This document shows, in pieces, positions 1-8,637 of a DNA stretch of 38,739 nt. The notes under the pieces are model-generated. The model was not told where the DNA came from, did not search any database, and saw nothing but the letters and a program-made list of their open reading frames with translations. A program made the translations under genes and the position numbers. Each line of letters starts with the position of its first letter. The stretch's first letter is position 1. Source of the stretch: a virus; IMG/VR virus record IMGVR_UViG_3300003876_000013, positions 1-38,739 of that record. One strand, 5' to 3'.

Positions 1-90
1 CTTTATTTTCACATAAACCACAAGGACAATCAAACTCATTGATAGGGAAGTTATTCATTTAAGTACTGGTCTCCATGCTTTGATGTTGGG
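1..90. repeat. Terminal direct repeat, left copy
   Basis: The first 90 bases are identical to the last 90 (38650-38739). It holds the first 19 codons of the endolysin (minus strand, start codon at 56-58) plus the 32 bases upstream. This is what a circular or circularly permuted molecule looks like when an assembler leaves an overlap. A genuine short terminal repeat cannot be excluded from the sequence alone. Confidence 0.95.
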
Positions 91-122
91 CTAGTTAAGT
101 GCTCTATTACTCGCTGCGACTT

Positions 123-353
123 TCATTTAACAGATTTATTTGTGTTTGAAAGAGGAAAAGAAGCCACTTTTTTTAGTAAACGATCAAGAGCCATTTTAGC
201 TGTTATTCCAGAACCTACTCCAAGGAGTTGATAAACCACATCAGGAGCTGAATAAACACCATAATGCTCACATATAACGCAAGCAGCAATCAAAGCTAAT
301 TGAATATAAGTTTTTGATCCCGGAATCTTATCAAGGGTATTAAAAAAATTCAT
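123..353 (-). CDS. Small membrane protein, candidate holin
   Basis: A 76-residue protein starting at an ATG behind a good AAAGGAG site. One clear hydrophobic stretch lies at about residues 16-32, followed by a glycine-rich, weakly hydrophobic stretch at about 42-55 and a basic C-terminus (LLKK, then Ser/Asn/Lys). Size, hydrophobicity and position directly before the M15 endopeptidase on the circular map fit a phage holin, which would time release by forming lesions in the inner membrane. I recognise no family signature, and the second membrane segment is weak. It could be another small membrane protein of the lysis cassette. A CAAGGGT motif lies inside the gene at 332-338. Confidence 0.5.
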   Translation of the reverse strand: MNFFNTLDKIPGSKTYIQLALIAACVICEHYGVYSAPDVVYQLLGVGSGITAKMALDRLLKKVASFPLSNTNKSVK

Positions 354-377
354 TTTGTCTCCTTTTTATGTTAATAG

Positions 378-659
378 TTATCTAAACCAATTAGCTATGC
401 CAGCAATTAAGCCTCCTCCGAGACCTCCTCCAGCCAGCCATTTAGCATTTCTGCTTGTTGTTTTTATGGTATTAACAGCGGCTACTAAACCACCGCTTGA
501 GTCTTTTCCATACAAAGTGGCTTTATGCTCATTGATCTCAACTATGACCGGTGTGAGCATTGCTTTTTCTATAGCTTCGTGCGCTTCGAATTTGTCATCT
601 ATGTATGATTTAACCCCTTCGATTGCTCTATAGAAGTCTTCTTTTGTAATATCAGCCAC
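378..659 (-). CDS. XhlA-like lysis accessory protein, GTG start
   Basis: A 93-residue protein with an acidic, helical N-terminal half (about residues 4-45) and a C-terminal glycine-rich hydrophobic anchor at about 72-91 (WLAGGGLGGGLIAGIANW). Soluble coil plus one C-terminal membrane anchor is the layout of XhlA/haemolysin-type accessory proteins, which work with holins. The start is GTG at 657-659, with AAGGGA six bases upstream and no competing ATG. It sits between a secreted protein and the holin-like gene, which supports a lysis role. The family assignment rests on architecture only. Confidence 0.5.
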   Translation of the reverse strand: MADITKEDFYRAIEGVKSYIDDKFEAHEAIEKAMLTPVIVEINEHKATLYGKDSSGGLVAAVNTIKTTSRNAKWLAGGGLGGGLIAGIANWFR

Positions 660-690
660 AACATATCCCTTGGTAAGAACTACGTTTATA

Positions 691-1122
691 TTACGGATAT
701 TTTGTTTTAAGTTTAGAATACTCGGTTTTGATAGCCTCTAAGTCTGAACAAGAACCTAGATCACAGTCCAAACGAGCAATAGCTAGTTTCTTAAGCGACG
801 GGAATTTAACATCCCTCCTTATTTTTTGCTTGGACGTAGGCTGTCCTGTATGGCTATTTCTTATGTGATTTATTACAGCGATTCGTTGAGGATCAGTTAA
901 ACTACCAATCACTTTATTAAGCGATATTAACGTCCTACCATCAAGTAACCTCTTGGTAGATAAGGTAGCTGTTTGGCTTTTGCCTTTAATAATCAAACCA
1001 GTGAGTACTTCAAGTTCAGAGGCTAAATTATCAGGCATTATTTTTTTCGATGTTATAACATCAAGAGCAAACGACGGTACTGATATTGAAACAATAAAAA
1101 GAAATGATAGAAATATTTTCAT
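691..1122 (-). CDS. Secreted small protein of unknown function
   Basis: A 143-residue protein. It begins with a classical Sec signal peptide: lysine at position 2, a hydrophobic core from about 4 to 14, and a cleavage region PSFA-LD near residue 19. The mature part is basic, without further membrane segments, and has two cysteines close together (DCDLGSC, about residues 118-124) that could pair in the periplasm. A GGAGG site lies four bases before the ATG. It lies next to the lysis genes, so an outer-membrane or periplasmic lysis role is possible, but I see no lipobox or Rz-like coiled coil. Function unknown. Confidence 0.55.
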   Translation of the reverse strand: MKIFLSFLFIVSISVPSFALDVITSKKIMPDNLASELEVLTGLIIKGKSQTATLSTKRLLDGRTLISLNKVIGSLTDPQRIAVINHIRNSHTGQPTSKQKIRRDVKFPSLKKLAIARLDCDLGSCSDLEAIKTEYSKLKTKYP

Positions 1123-1140
1123 AAAACCTCCACAGTTACG

Positions 1141-1857
1141 TTAACAAGTGCTAGAGTACTCCTTTACTTTAATGTAGGATTCTATAGTGTCTCCTAAAAT
1201 AGGAAAAGCATCGATCCTATTCATATACAAAGTCACTGCAGCAGAAGGACCAGCTCTAATTTTAAATGTAGCGGCCGACGTTGTTCCTGCTAAACGCCTA
1301 TGATGACCTATATGAGGAGCTGGTTGATTTGCTATTGACGGAGCGGATACAATAGAATATAGGGCGTTGGCTATAGAATCTTGAAATAAAGAAGATATAA
1401 CAGCTACTTGAGCCAATCCACTTATACTCAAACTAGCAGAATAGGAGATAACCAACCAACTATTAGCGTCAGTAGGAGTTATAGTAACTGTTATATATTC
1501 ATCGCCTTCTGTATTTTGAGGAATAGAATCATCAAGAACCATTTGAGTTGTTCCACTTTTATCTGTAGAATCTACTGTAATTTCTTGATTTATAAGAACA
1601 CAATTAGAGGTTAGTGTAATACCTTCCATCAGATTTAATTCAGCAGCTGTCAAGGTATTAGATAAACCACCCAATGTAGCCCATTGATTAGAACTTATTG
1701 TAGTTGTATCAAGGGTTTGTAATTGCGATAATTCACCTTGCGTTACTGAAACATCTGATATACCTGCAGTTGGTACTCCTGCACCTTGAGGAGGCGCTCC
1801 ATAAGCGCTCACAGTTGTCAAAAGAAAAATAAGTACATACACTATATAGCATTTCAT
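1141..1857 (-). CDS. Tail-fibre-like protein with a Sec signal peptide
   Basis: The likely start is the ATG at 1855-1857, which has GAGGTG upstream and lies just past the stop of the preceding gene. An in-frame GTG 18 bases earlier would overlap that gene. Residues 1-20 form a signal peptide (hydrophobic core VYVLIFLLTTVSA, cleavage near AYG-AP). After it comes a segment of phage tail-fibre style (TTISSNQWATLGGL, then LTAAELNLMEG). The C-terminal half resembles fibre tip domains (LFQDSIANAL, then AGTTSAATFKIRAG, then VTLYMNRIDA, then IKVKEYSS). The combination is odd because virion fibres normally stay in the cytoplasm. It could instead be an exported decoy or receptor-masking protein. CAAGGGT lies at 1710-1716. 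Confidence 0.5.
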   Translation of the reverse strand: MKCYIVYVLIFLLTTVSAYGAPPQGAGVPTAGISDVSVTQGELSQLQTLDTTTISSNQWATLGGLSNTLTAAELNLMEGITLTSNCVLINQEITVDSTDKSGTTQMVLDDSIPQNTEGDEYITVTITPTDANSWLVISYSASLSISGLAQVAVISSLFQDSIANALYSIVSAPSIANQPAPHIGHHRRLAGTTSAATFKIRAGPSAAVTLYMNRIDAFPILGDTIESYIKVKEYSSTC

Positions 1858-1864
1858 TTTCACC

Positions 1865-2242
1865 TCACACGTCACAATTAAAGGATTCAGTAACTAAGCA
1901 CATTGGATTTTGAGATGCTGTTTCATGCTGGATATTATAAGTTATATCAGAATGAAGTATGAAATCAAATATGTACAGCGAATTGGATGATAACGTAAGA
2001 CCACTATTCAAGTACATAATTTTTTGATTAGCTCCTGCTTTTGTAGCTATCAACTTAACTAGAGACGGTGTCGCGAGCATCAGTTCAATGCTATGTTTTA
2101 TTGGAGCATTATAGAATTCTTGAAAACCTCTCTTCTGAGGTCGTACTGAAGAACCTAGATCAGAAGAGAACCAATTGGTGTTAGCAGCTAAAGCTACGTC
2201 ATCCCATTTACTTGCTACATTTATTGTGAATATACCTGACAT
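1865..2242 (-). CDS. Hypothetical protein next to tail fibre
   Basis: A 125-residue protein, not recognised. It is soluble by composition, rich in Ser/Asn/Ala with alternating hydrophobic residues suggesting beta structure. It has no signal peptide and no membrane segment. The ATG at 2240-2242 has a strong AAGGAGAT site. It lies directly downstream of the collagen-like fibre gene in the same operon and may be a fibre-associated or receptor-binding component. That is inference from position only. Confidence 0.5.
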   Translation of the reverse strand: MSGIFTINVASKWDDVALAANTNWFSSDLGSSVRPQKRGFQEFYNAPIKHSIELMLATPSLVKLIATKAGANQKIMYLNSGLTLSSNSLYIFDFILHSDITYNIQHETASQNPMCLVTESFNCDV

Positions 2243-2255
2243 AATTAGATCTCCT

Positions 2256-3377
2256 TTATACTATACCATAAAGCTTAAAAGTTCCTGTAGCAATGTTACC
2301 TGAAGCCAGTTTAATTCTCAAGGCATTCACAATGCCTATTTCAAGGCGATTACCTCCCCCTCTATGGTTTTCAACTCTACCAGAGTTTGGAATAGCTTGT
2401 GCTTCCCAACTAACCAAAGTCATAGTGCTTATATTTAAAGGATCCCAAACTCTAATAAGACCAGTAGCAGAATGTCCAGCAACGCTACCGTCCACCTCAG
2501 CTATAGATATGACAAGTTTAGTATCACTACTTGCGCCATTCCCATTTGGTGTAGGTCCAGAAGAACTATTTCCTAGGTTTGAGTGCTGATAATCACCAGT
2601 AGTTTCGTCAAAAGACGAGCCATTATTTGATGAAGTTTGTAAAAAGATCTTTACTGCACTAGATGTTGATTTTACCCCATAAAACCGAAGTTCGTATTGA
2701 TCGTATGCTGATGTTATTAAAGAAGTAAAATCAACAGTTGCTTGATTTGAAATCACTTGTGTTGATAGTAAAACCCCTGAACCAGGAGCTCCATCAACTC
2801 CATCAGCTCCATCAGCTCCATCAGCTCCATCAGCTCCATCAGCTCCAGCTGGACCTGTCGGTCCAGGAGCTCCTGCAGTCAAAGTTAAATCACCTGAAGC
2901 ATCGAATCCAACAAGTTTGTCTGCTCTGTCAGCTACAACGTCTAGAACTTCTACGACTCCAATATCAGGAGTAGCTGTTGCAAACTTGAAAGACCGACTT
3001 ATTGAATCTTGAATCTGTTGAACTAACAAAACAAGTTTATCCATAATAGCTTCTACCGGCTCTACTGGAAAAGAATCAGCTTCAGCTAAATTATCTTGTT
3101 GAGTAAACGGAGCAATTCTTTCAATAACAATACTATGTGTAGATAATGGAGCTGTGTTAAAAGTAACATTAGCTGATTCATTATCACTAGCTACTGCTGT
3201 AGTATGATCATATGTTCCAACGCCATTCAAAACAGAAGTAGTTAATATTCCAGTGGCTGAATCAAGTAGAGTAACAACTAGAGTGCTTGCTAAAAATACT
3301 TTCTTATTAAAAACAAAAAGAACACTAACTGCATTACCTGAGGCTCTTACCACATTGCTTTCTGTAGTTACTGTCAT
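2256..3377 (-). CDS. Collagen-repeat tail fibre protein
   Basis: A 373-residue protein. Residues 1-145 resemble the N-terminal tail-attachment region of T7-like podoviral fibres (VLFVFNKKVFLAS, then IERIAPFTQQDNLAEADSF). Residues about 168-199 form a collagen-like Gly-X-Y tract (GPTGPAGADGADG and onward), expected to make a trimeric shaft. Residues 200-373 form a beta-rich head (YDQYELRFYGVKS, then GTFKLYGIV) like many phage adhesin tips. The gene overlaps the upstream ejection-protein gene by ATGA, with AAGGAG eight bases before the start. The collagen tract is encoded by 9-bp DNA repeats (see 2788-2841). Confidence 0.8.
   Translation of the reverse strand: MTVTTESNVVRASGNAVSVLFVFNKKVFLASTLVVTLLDSATGILTTSVLNGVGTYDHTTAVASDNESANVTFNTAPLSTHSIVIERIAPFTQQDNLAEADSFPVEPVEAIMDKLVLLVQQIQDSISRSFKFATATPDIGVVEVLDVVADRADKLVGFDASGDLTLTAGAPGPTGPAGADGADGADGADGADGVDGAPGSGVLLSTQVISNQATVDFTSLITSAYDQYELRFYGVKSTSSAVKIFLQTSSNNGSSFDETTGDYQHSNLGNSSSGPTPNGNGASSDTKLVISIAEVDGSVAGHSATGLIRVWDPLNISTMTLVSWEAQAIPNSGRVENHRGGGNRLEIGIVNALRIKLASGNIATGTFKLYGIV
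2788..2841 (-). repeat. 9-bp minisatellite encoding collagen tract
   Basis: Six head-to-tail 9-bp units, GCTCCATCA on the plus strand, five perfect and one (2797-2805) with A for G. On the coding strand each unit gives Asp-Gly-Ala. Because the unit is a multiple of three, slippage would lengthen or shorten the fibre shaft without a frameshift. Confidence 0.9.
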
Positions 3378-6211
3378 CTCGCTAACTCCTTACCTAATCT
3401 TTTAAGATTGCCAAGAGGGCTTCCTCCTCCTCGAGGAGTGACTCTACTAGGTTTAACGAAAAATTCTTGATCTTTACTTTTCTTTAAAGTTCTCTCTAAC
3501 CTTGACAAATATCCTGGGCTAAGAAATTCTTGAAAGCTATTAAAAGCCATTGAGTCAAAAACTAATTTAGTATAGAATATATTAGAAAATGGAGTCCATG
3601 AAAGAAGGATATTATATGTTCTTATGGCTACATCATCACCAGCCATAGCCTTAGCCGTGACTTCAGCAATATCTTCAAAAGAACCTAGAACAGGGCCTAA
3701 TGCTTGCATAGCAGGTTTAAAGAAGTGAGGTTCTGCTAATGGAGATAAAATAAAATCACTATAGATACCAAGTACTCCGCTTTGTCTCATAGCATCTAAT
3801 GTTGTAGAAGGGTCTAACGGGTCTCTTGGTTCTCTTCCTTTAAAGATGTCCTTAGCTGCTTGTCCTATATATCCTAGAAAGGTCATACCTCCAACAAACT
3901 GAGCTAACCCAGCGAAATCTTTGGCTTTAAACTCAGGTACATTAGTACCGCTGGCTTTACCTCTAAGCATAGCTTTTTGTCGTATGTCTGCACTTATAGT
4001 CGCCAAGGGCCTAGTTAAAACAGTAACCGGGAATGTCTTAAATTGCATCATGAATCTAGTGAGTTCGCCTAAAACCGTACCGCGTTGTGTCCCTTGATGA
4101 AATATAGCTTTTTCTCTTCCACCTGGAACAGCAATGAAAAAGTCATTTCTGTCAATGAACATGGTTCCTATTTTATCTGACAAAGTATCTCTGAATTCAT
4201 CAATTGCATTTTTAGGGACTACTTTAAAGTTATTTGGATTTGTTAGATCGACTTCACCGACTCTTGCAGTTAAGACTTCTTCTGCTGATTTTCCAAGTAC
4301 TCCACTAGTAGCTAGTTTACTTTGCCCAGAAACCCCTGAAGGTTCTGAATCGTTTTGTTTAACAACAGTAATAGTATCTTTAGCTCCTTTTCCTACTTGC
4401 CTTGAAGGTAATAATTCTTGATATTTCTTATCTGTTTTGAATAAATGCTTTGCTACCTCTTCATCAGACAACTCACTTATCCTATCAGCTGTCATAAAAT
4501 CGTCACCATCTAGTGTATACTTTGTTCGTCTAAACAAATCCCAATCACTATCTGATATATTGAATAGATCCAATAATCTATTAGTTTCAAAATCAAGATT
4601 TGCTTTAGACAGATTAGCTTTACTCGCTATATTGCTAGACATCATCCTAGCTGACATGCTTTTAAGAGCATCGTTCCAAGGGGTTAGCAAATTTGCTTTG
4701 AAATATATTCGTTGCCACCGAGATAATGATCCAACATCTGTTAAATCTGAACCTGATCTTGATAATAAATCACCGACTAAACCGTCTATACCAATCCCCA
4801 TAAGCTTTGCTACTTCTTTAGAATCAGTTCCAACTGAATTTGTGAACGTAGAAACTAAATTTCTAGCTACAGTTCCTGCAGGAATACCCTGAAAACGAGC
4901 TTCAGCAAAAATAAAGGAGATGTCATTAACTGATGTAAGAACAACATTGCCTAAAACAGCCATATTCTTTAATATTCGAGTAACTGAACCTAGTTTAGCG
5001 TAGGTTGGATTCATGATTTGCCTTGTACTTCCATCGACTTCTTTTAATCGATTAGATATAAAAGGGGGCAAACCACTGTCATCTGCTTTTAGATCAGTTT
5101 CAACTAAATCAGAGTGTTTTTTACTCAATTCCTTTTTTGCATTATTAACTGCTTTTATAAGAGTCTTCTTAGGATCAGTTCCTAGCATTTCAGTTAAGAC
5201 TACAGCTCTAGCTTTATGTTCAAAACTAAAGAAAACAGATTCTGATAAGCTTTTATTTCCAGTAGAAAATTCCTCCATGTATTTTAATTGAGATTCAGCA
5301 TTCAAGAACCGAACTCTATTTCTACGACTTATGGAGTCTGGGTTTAAAAACCCATTAGAACCAATAGTTCCTGAAACATCTATATTGTCTTCAGCACCAA
5401 CTGATTTGATATATGTCCCTGATTTTATATCAGCGTATAAACCAGTTAGAAAATCAATATCACTAGATGATCCTGAAAAAGTTTTCCTATCCAATAAAGG
5501 GTGTATTTTACCAACCCACTCTCTAAAAGGAACTCTAGAGACTAAACCTTGATCATGAGATGTTATGCTAAACATAGAACTTGGATGATCATCTATAAGA
5601 GCTCCTGATCTTTTAAGTCTATTTGTTAGTTTAGTATTATATTTTAATATAATCTCTGCGGCTTTCATTGCTCTGGGATCTATTTTTTTATCAATTTTTC
5701 CTGTATATTTAACGAAAAAGGCTTTCACCAAATCTGAATCACGTTTTCCATCAACAAGAACGTCTAGAACATCATTAGCTTCTAGCTCATCTTGAAGTCC
5801 AGCGACGCTTCTTTTATTTAACTGACGTATGCGTCCTTCGGCTGAATCCCTAGAAGCAATGGTAAAGAATCCAGATTCTTTTAATTTAGTAGGATTAGCT
5901 CCAACTAGTAGTGCAGTTAAAGCCTCTTTCGTCTCTTCAGGAGTGAAATTACGCAAGTACCTAGCTACATTCGAGTCTACTCTTTGGTTTAAGAGCTTGT
6001 CGATAGTTCTTTTTTGTATTTCTGCTTTGCGCACTTTTGCATGGGCAAGAACAAAATTCCTAACTTCTTGAGGAGTACTAACTGACATTTTGTCAGATTC
6101 TCCTTTGTAGAATTTAACTAACCTAGCTAATCGTTCTCTGATTGTTTTATCACTAGCATTTGGATCAGCTTCTTTTAAGATAGCTAAACAAGGGGCACTA
6201 AATTTAGCCAT
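3374..6211 (-). CDS. Large internal virion / DNA ejection protein (T7 gp16-position)
   Basis: A 945-residue protein, the last and largest of the ejection-protein block, just before the tail fibre as in T7. The N-terminal half is mixed charged helix. The C-terminal third has features I associate with podoviral ejection proteins: MQFKTFPVTVLTRPL, a hydrophobic stretch LAQFVGGMTFLGYIGQAA, and an FKGREPRDPLDPS turn. I see no lytic transglycosylase or lysozyme motif, although T7 gp16 carries one. TAATG coupling with the upstream gene suggests co-translation. Exact function is inferred from order and size. Confidence 0.6.
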   Translation of the reverse strand: MAKFSAPCLAILKEADPNASDKTIRERLARLVKFYKGESDKMSVSTPQEVRNFVLAHAKVRKAEIQKRTIDKLLNQRVDSNVARYLRNFTPEETKEALTALLVGANPTKLKESGFFTIASRDSAEGRIRQLNKRSVAGLQDELEANDVLDVLVDGKRDSDLVKAFFVKYTGKIDKKIDPRAMKAAEIILKYNTKLTNRLKRSGALIDDHPSSMFSITSHDQGLVSRVPFREWVGKIHPLLDRKTFSGSSSDIDFLTGLYADIKSGTYIKSVGAEDNIDVSGTIGSNGFLNPDSISRRNRVRFLNAESQLKYMEEFSTGNKSLSESVFFSFEHKARAVVLTEMLGTDPKKTLIKAVNNAKKELSKKHSDLVETDLKADDSGLPPFISNRLKEVDGSTRQIMNPTYAKLGSVTRILKNMAVLGNVVLTSVNDISFIFAEARFQGIPAGTVARNLVSTFTNSVGTDSKEVAKLMGIGIDGLVGDLLSRSGSDLTDVGSLSRWQRIYFKANLLTPWNDALKSMSARMMSSNIASKANLSKANLDFETNRLLDLFNISDSDWDLFRRTKYTLDGDDFMTADRISELSDEEVAKHLFKTDKKYQELLPSRQVGKGAKDTITVVKQNDSEPSGVSGQSKLATSGVLGKSAEEVLTARVGEVDLTNPNNFKVVPKNAIDEFRDTLSDKIGTMFIDRNDFFIAVPGGREKAIFHQGTQRGTVLGELTRFMMQFKTFPVTVLTRPLATISADIRQKAMLRGKASGTNVPEFKAKDFAGLAQFVGGMTFLGYIGQAAKDIFKGREPRDPLDPSTTLDAMRQSGVLGIYSDFILSPLAEPHFFKPAMQALGPVLGSFEDIAEVTAKAMAGDDVAIRTYNILLSWTPFSNIFYTKLVFDSMAFNSFQEFLSPGYLSRLERTLKKSKDQEFFVKPSRVTPRGGGSPLGNLKRLGKELAR

Positions 6212-8637
6212 TACTCAACTCCTCCAGTTTTGATTATGCAATTAGTGACATCCGTTGTTGTTGCGCTTTCATTTTCTATAGCAGATAGCTCATCATCAGA
6301 TTCTTTTAGAATTTTTTTTATTTCATCAGCGGCTTCTGGATCTGAATCAGCTAAAGCAGACTCTATCTCTTCTTCAGAAAGCTCTTTTATTCTCTGTTCT
6401 TGATACATATCCACTTCAGGTTCTTCTGCAGTTTTAGCGTCATACGTAACTTCTTCAACCAAGCTATCGGCTTCTATCTCAGCGTCAGCTTCATTTTTTG
6501 TTAGTTGATCAGATTCTTTAGGGACTTTGTATCTTTTTTCAATAGACGAACTAAGTCGGTCTTGATCTTTTTGCTTTTTTTCAATATATTCATCATAGTC
6601 CGGTCTTTTTTTAGTTTCAGCTGTTGTTATAGGAGCCTCAATAGGTGCATCAGTAGGATATCGAGCAAAATCATCAGGATCAAGATATTGCCGGTAACTA
6701 TCTCGCTCTACTAAGATATCTGGTTTATTTGGATCATCAAAATCTAAGAACTTTTCATTTGGAACAATACGCTCTGTACTAGGTTTGATTCCAAGGATAT
6801 TATTAACTTCATTGAATAACTGAGCAGGAGGTAAGTTTCTTGCTTGTAAGGCATTTACATTGTCAAGGAGTTTTACTAATTTAGTTCCTATATTTGGATA
6901 TTCTGAAGCAACAATTCCTATGCGTAAAAGAGCATCAACTATACGCTTAGTTGCTATATCTTCAGCACTTTTTGCTCCTGTAATGTTTTTATTTATGATC
7001 TTGATAAATTGATTAAAAGATATAGGTTCAATCTTAGCGCGTCTCTTGGCTCTTTCTTTTCTAGCCTCTTTTCTAAATATAGCTATTTTTTTTTCTAGAA
7101 ACTCAATGTCTCTAACTGTACCGGTTTTCTCTAATTCTCGTAAGTTAATAGTATAGCTATCTGCAACACTATCCCAGGATGCTGCATTATCAAATCCCGA
7201 GGAGCCTTGGGCATCCAACCGATTTATTTCTGATAAACTACCTTTGTCTTTTTTTTGCTTTTTTTCTAACTTTTGGATTTTTTTGTCGCGTCTTTTTTGT
7301 AATTTCTCAAATTTTGCTCTAGCTATGTGTTTTTCTTCAATAGGCAAATCAGATTGCTGAATCTCTTGATTTTTTAAAAAAGCGGCTGTGCTTTCATCCT
7401 CTAATTTAGATATGTTGTCAGAGAGTTCAGACAAAGGACCTTTTTTATCTGAAAGAGAATTGTCAATTGGAGCTGCTTCAGGCACCTTTTCTACTGTTTT
7501 TTCAGGAAAAGCTTGAGCAGGCCCAATGTTATCTTTCAATTCATTAATTTTTATAGATCGCCCTTTAATTAAAGCATCTATTTTTTCTATAGCTGAATCT
7601 TTATCTTCTCTAGATAAATCAGACGCTTCAATATCTTCTATTTCTTTAGAGGCTTTTAGATTAGCTGTTTCCAACTCAATTATATTATTTGGTGTGTTAA
7701 TTGTTTTGGATAACTTAGCGGCATCCTCTGCTATAGTAACTGTATTTGTTTCTTCAAGCTGATCAGCAGCCATTTTTGTTATTATTGCATCATCTTCTGG
7801 GGTAATACCTTCCAAATCAGAAGGATTGTTTTTCTTTATTTCTATTAAATCGTCATATACTTTGTTTTCAAGGACTCTTTTTCTACCTGATGTCCGTATC
7901 TTCTCTGATCTATTTTTCAAGGCATCTCCAGAAATACCAATAATAGATCGTATACCAGCACCGAAAGCCGCTCCGTATAAGATGCTAGTAGCTCCTTCTG
8001 TAGCACCAAAATCAGATTGAAGTTGGTCTCCTATAGCAGCAGCTGGAGCAATTGCTAAAGCGGTGCCAACACCGCCCTCGACAGCTCCAGCCGCCACCCT
8101 AGAAAGGTTCTTGGCTAACCCAATTGCTTTAACTGTCTGTATAGTAGGTAGTAGTAGTAGAGTTAAGCTTATTGGATCAGCCATTTCCCCTAAAAATTCA
8201 AATGAGAAACCAGCTGCATTATTTAAAAATCCTTTAGTTCTATCAAGGGTTAAGCGATTACTTATTTCTCGTTTTTTGTTATCATGTAATAATGCAGCTC
8301 CTTCAGAAGTTCCTGGTTTACTAAACTTTAATTCACCAGGTATGCCGAACTTCTCGTTTAAAGCCTCGGCAGAAATAACCTCTAAAGAGTCATCTGGAAC
8401 ATCAGCTAAACCAAGTTGTTCAAATAACTTAAACCCTACTTCTAAATAAGGGTTTTCCAATTGGCCTGTTACTTTTCTTAAATCAGCGGCTTTATTTAAT
8501 GATGACAAAGGAGATAACTCAGAACCTCGCTCAAAAAAAGCTGGTACAAACTCACCTGCAGTAGCTGGAATGTCAGAAGCTATAGGAGCTTGTTCGTCAA
8601 AGTTCTGAAGAGTGCTGAATTTAAAAGGCCTAGCCAT
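6211..8637 (-). CDS. Internal virion protein with hydrophobic middle and charged coiled-coil C-terminus
   Basis: An 808-residue protein. Residues about 150-240 contain hydrophobic, alanine/glycine-rich stretches (ISLTLLLLPTIQTV, VGTALAIAPAAAIG, SILYGAAFGAG) that could insert in a membrane. From about 330 onward it is very rich in Glu/Lys/Asp, with long predicted coiled coils (IQKLEKKQKKDKGS), and it ends in an acidic tail. A membrane-active part joined to a long coil suits a protein that leaves the capsid and builds an ejection channel. I do not recognise a named family. A GGGAGG site precedes the ATG. CAAGGGT lies at 8244-8250. Confidence 0.55.
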   Translation of the reverse strand: MARPFKFSTLQNFDEQAPIASDIPATAGEFVPAFFERGSELSPLSSLNKAADLRKVTGQLENPYLEVGFKLFEQLGLADVPDDSLEVISAEALNEKFGIPGELKFSKPGTSEGAALLHDNKKREISNRLTLDRTKGFLNNAAGFSFEFLGEMADPISLTLLLLPTIQTVKAIGLAKNLSRVAAGAVEGGVGTALAIAPAAAIGDQLQSDFGATEGATSILYGAAFGAGIRSIIGISGDALKNRSEKIRTSGRKRVLENKVYDDLIEIKKNNPSDLEGITPEDDAIITKMAADQLEETNTVTIAEDAAKLSKTINTPNNIIELETANLKASKEIEDIEASDLSREDKDSAIEKIDALIKGRSIKINELKDNIGPAQAFPEKTVEKVPEAAPIDNSLSDKKGPLSELSDNISKLEDESTAAFLKNQEIQQSDLPIEEKHIARAKFEKLQKRRDKKIQKLEKKQKKDKGSLSEINRLDAQGSSGFDNAASWDSVADSYTINLRELEKTGTVRDIEFLEKKIAIFRKEARKERAKRRAKIEPISFNQFIKIINKNITGAKSAEDIATKRIVDALLRIGIVASEYPNIGTKLVKLLDNVNALQARNLPPAQLFNEVNNILGIKPSTERIVPNEKFLDFDDPNKPDILVERDSYRQYLDPDDFARYPTDAPIEAPITTAETKKRPDYDEYIEKKQKDQDRLSSSIEKRYKVPKESDQLTKNEADAEIEADSLVEEVTYDAKTAEEPEVDMYQEQRIKELSEEEIESALADSDPEAADEIKKILKESDDELSAIENESATTTDVTNCIIKTGGVE

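Noticed and set aside
2738-2974. Plus-strand reading frame with Leu-His-Gln repeats
   Set aside because: It is the complement of the collagen minisatellite of the tail fibre gene and has no ribosome site.
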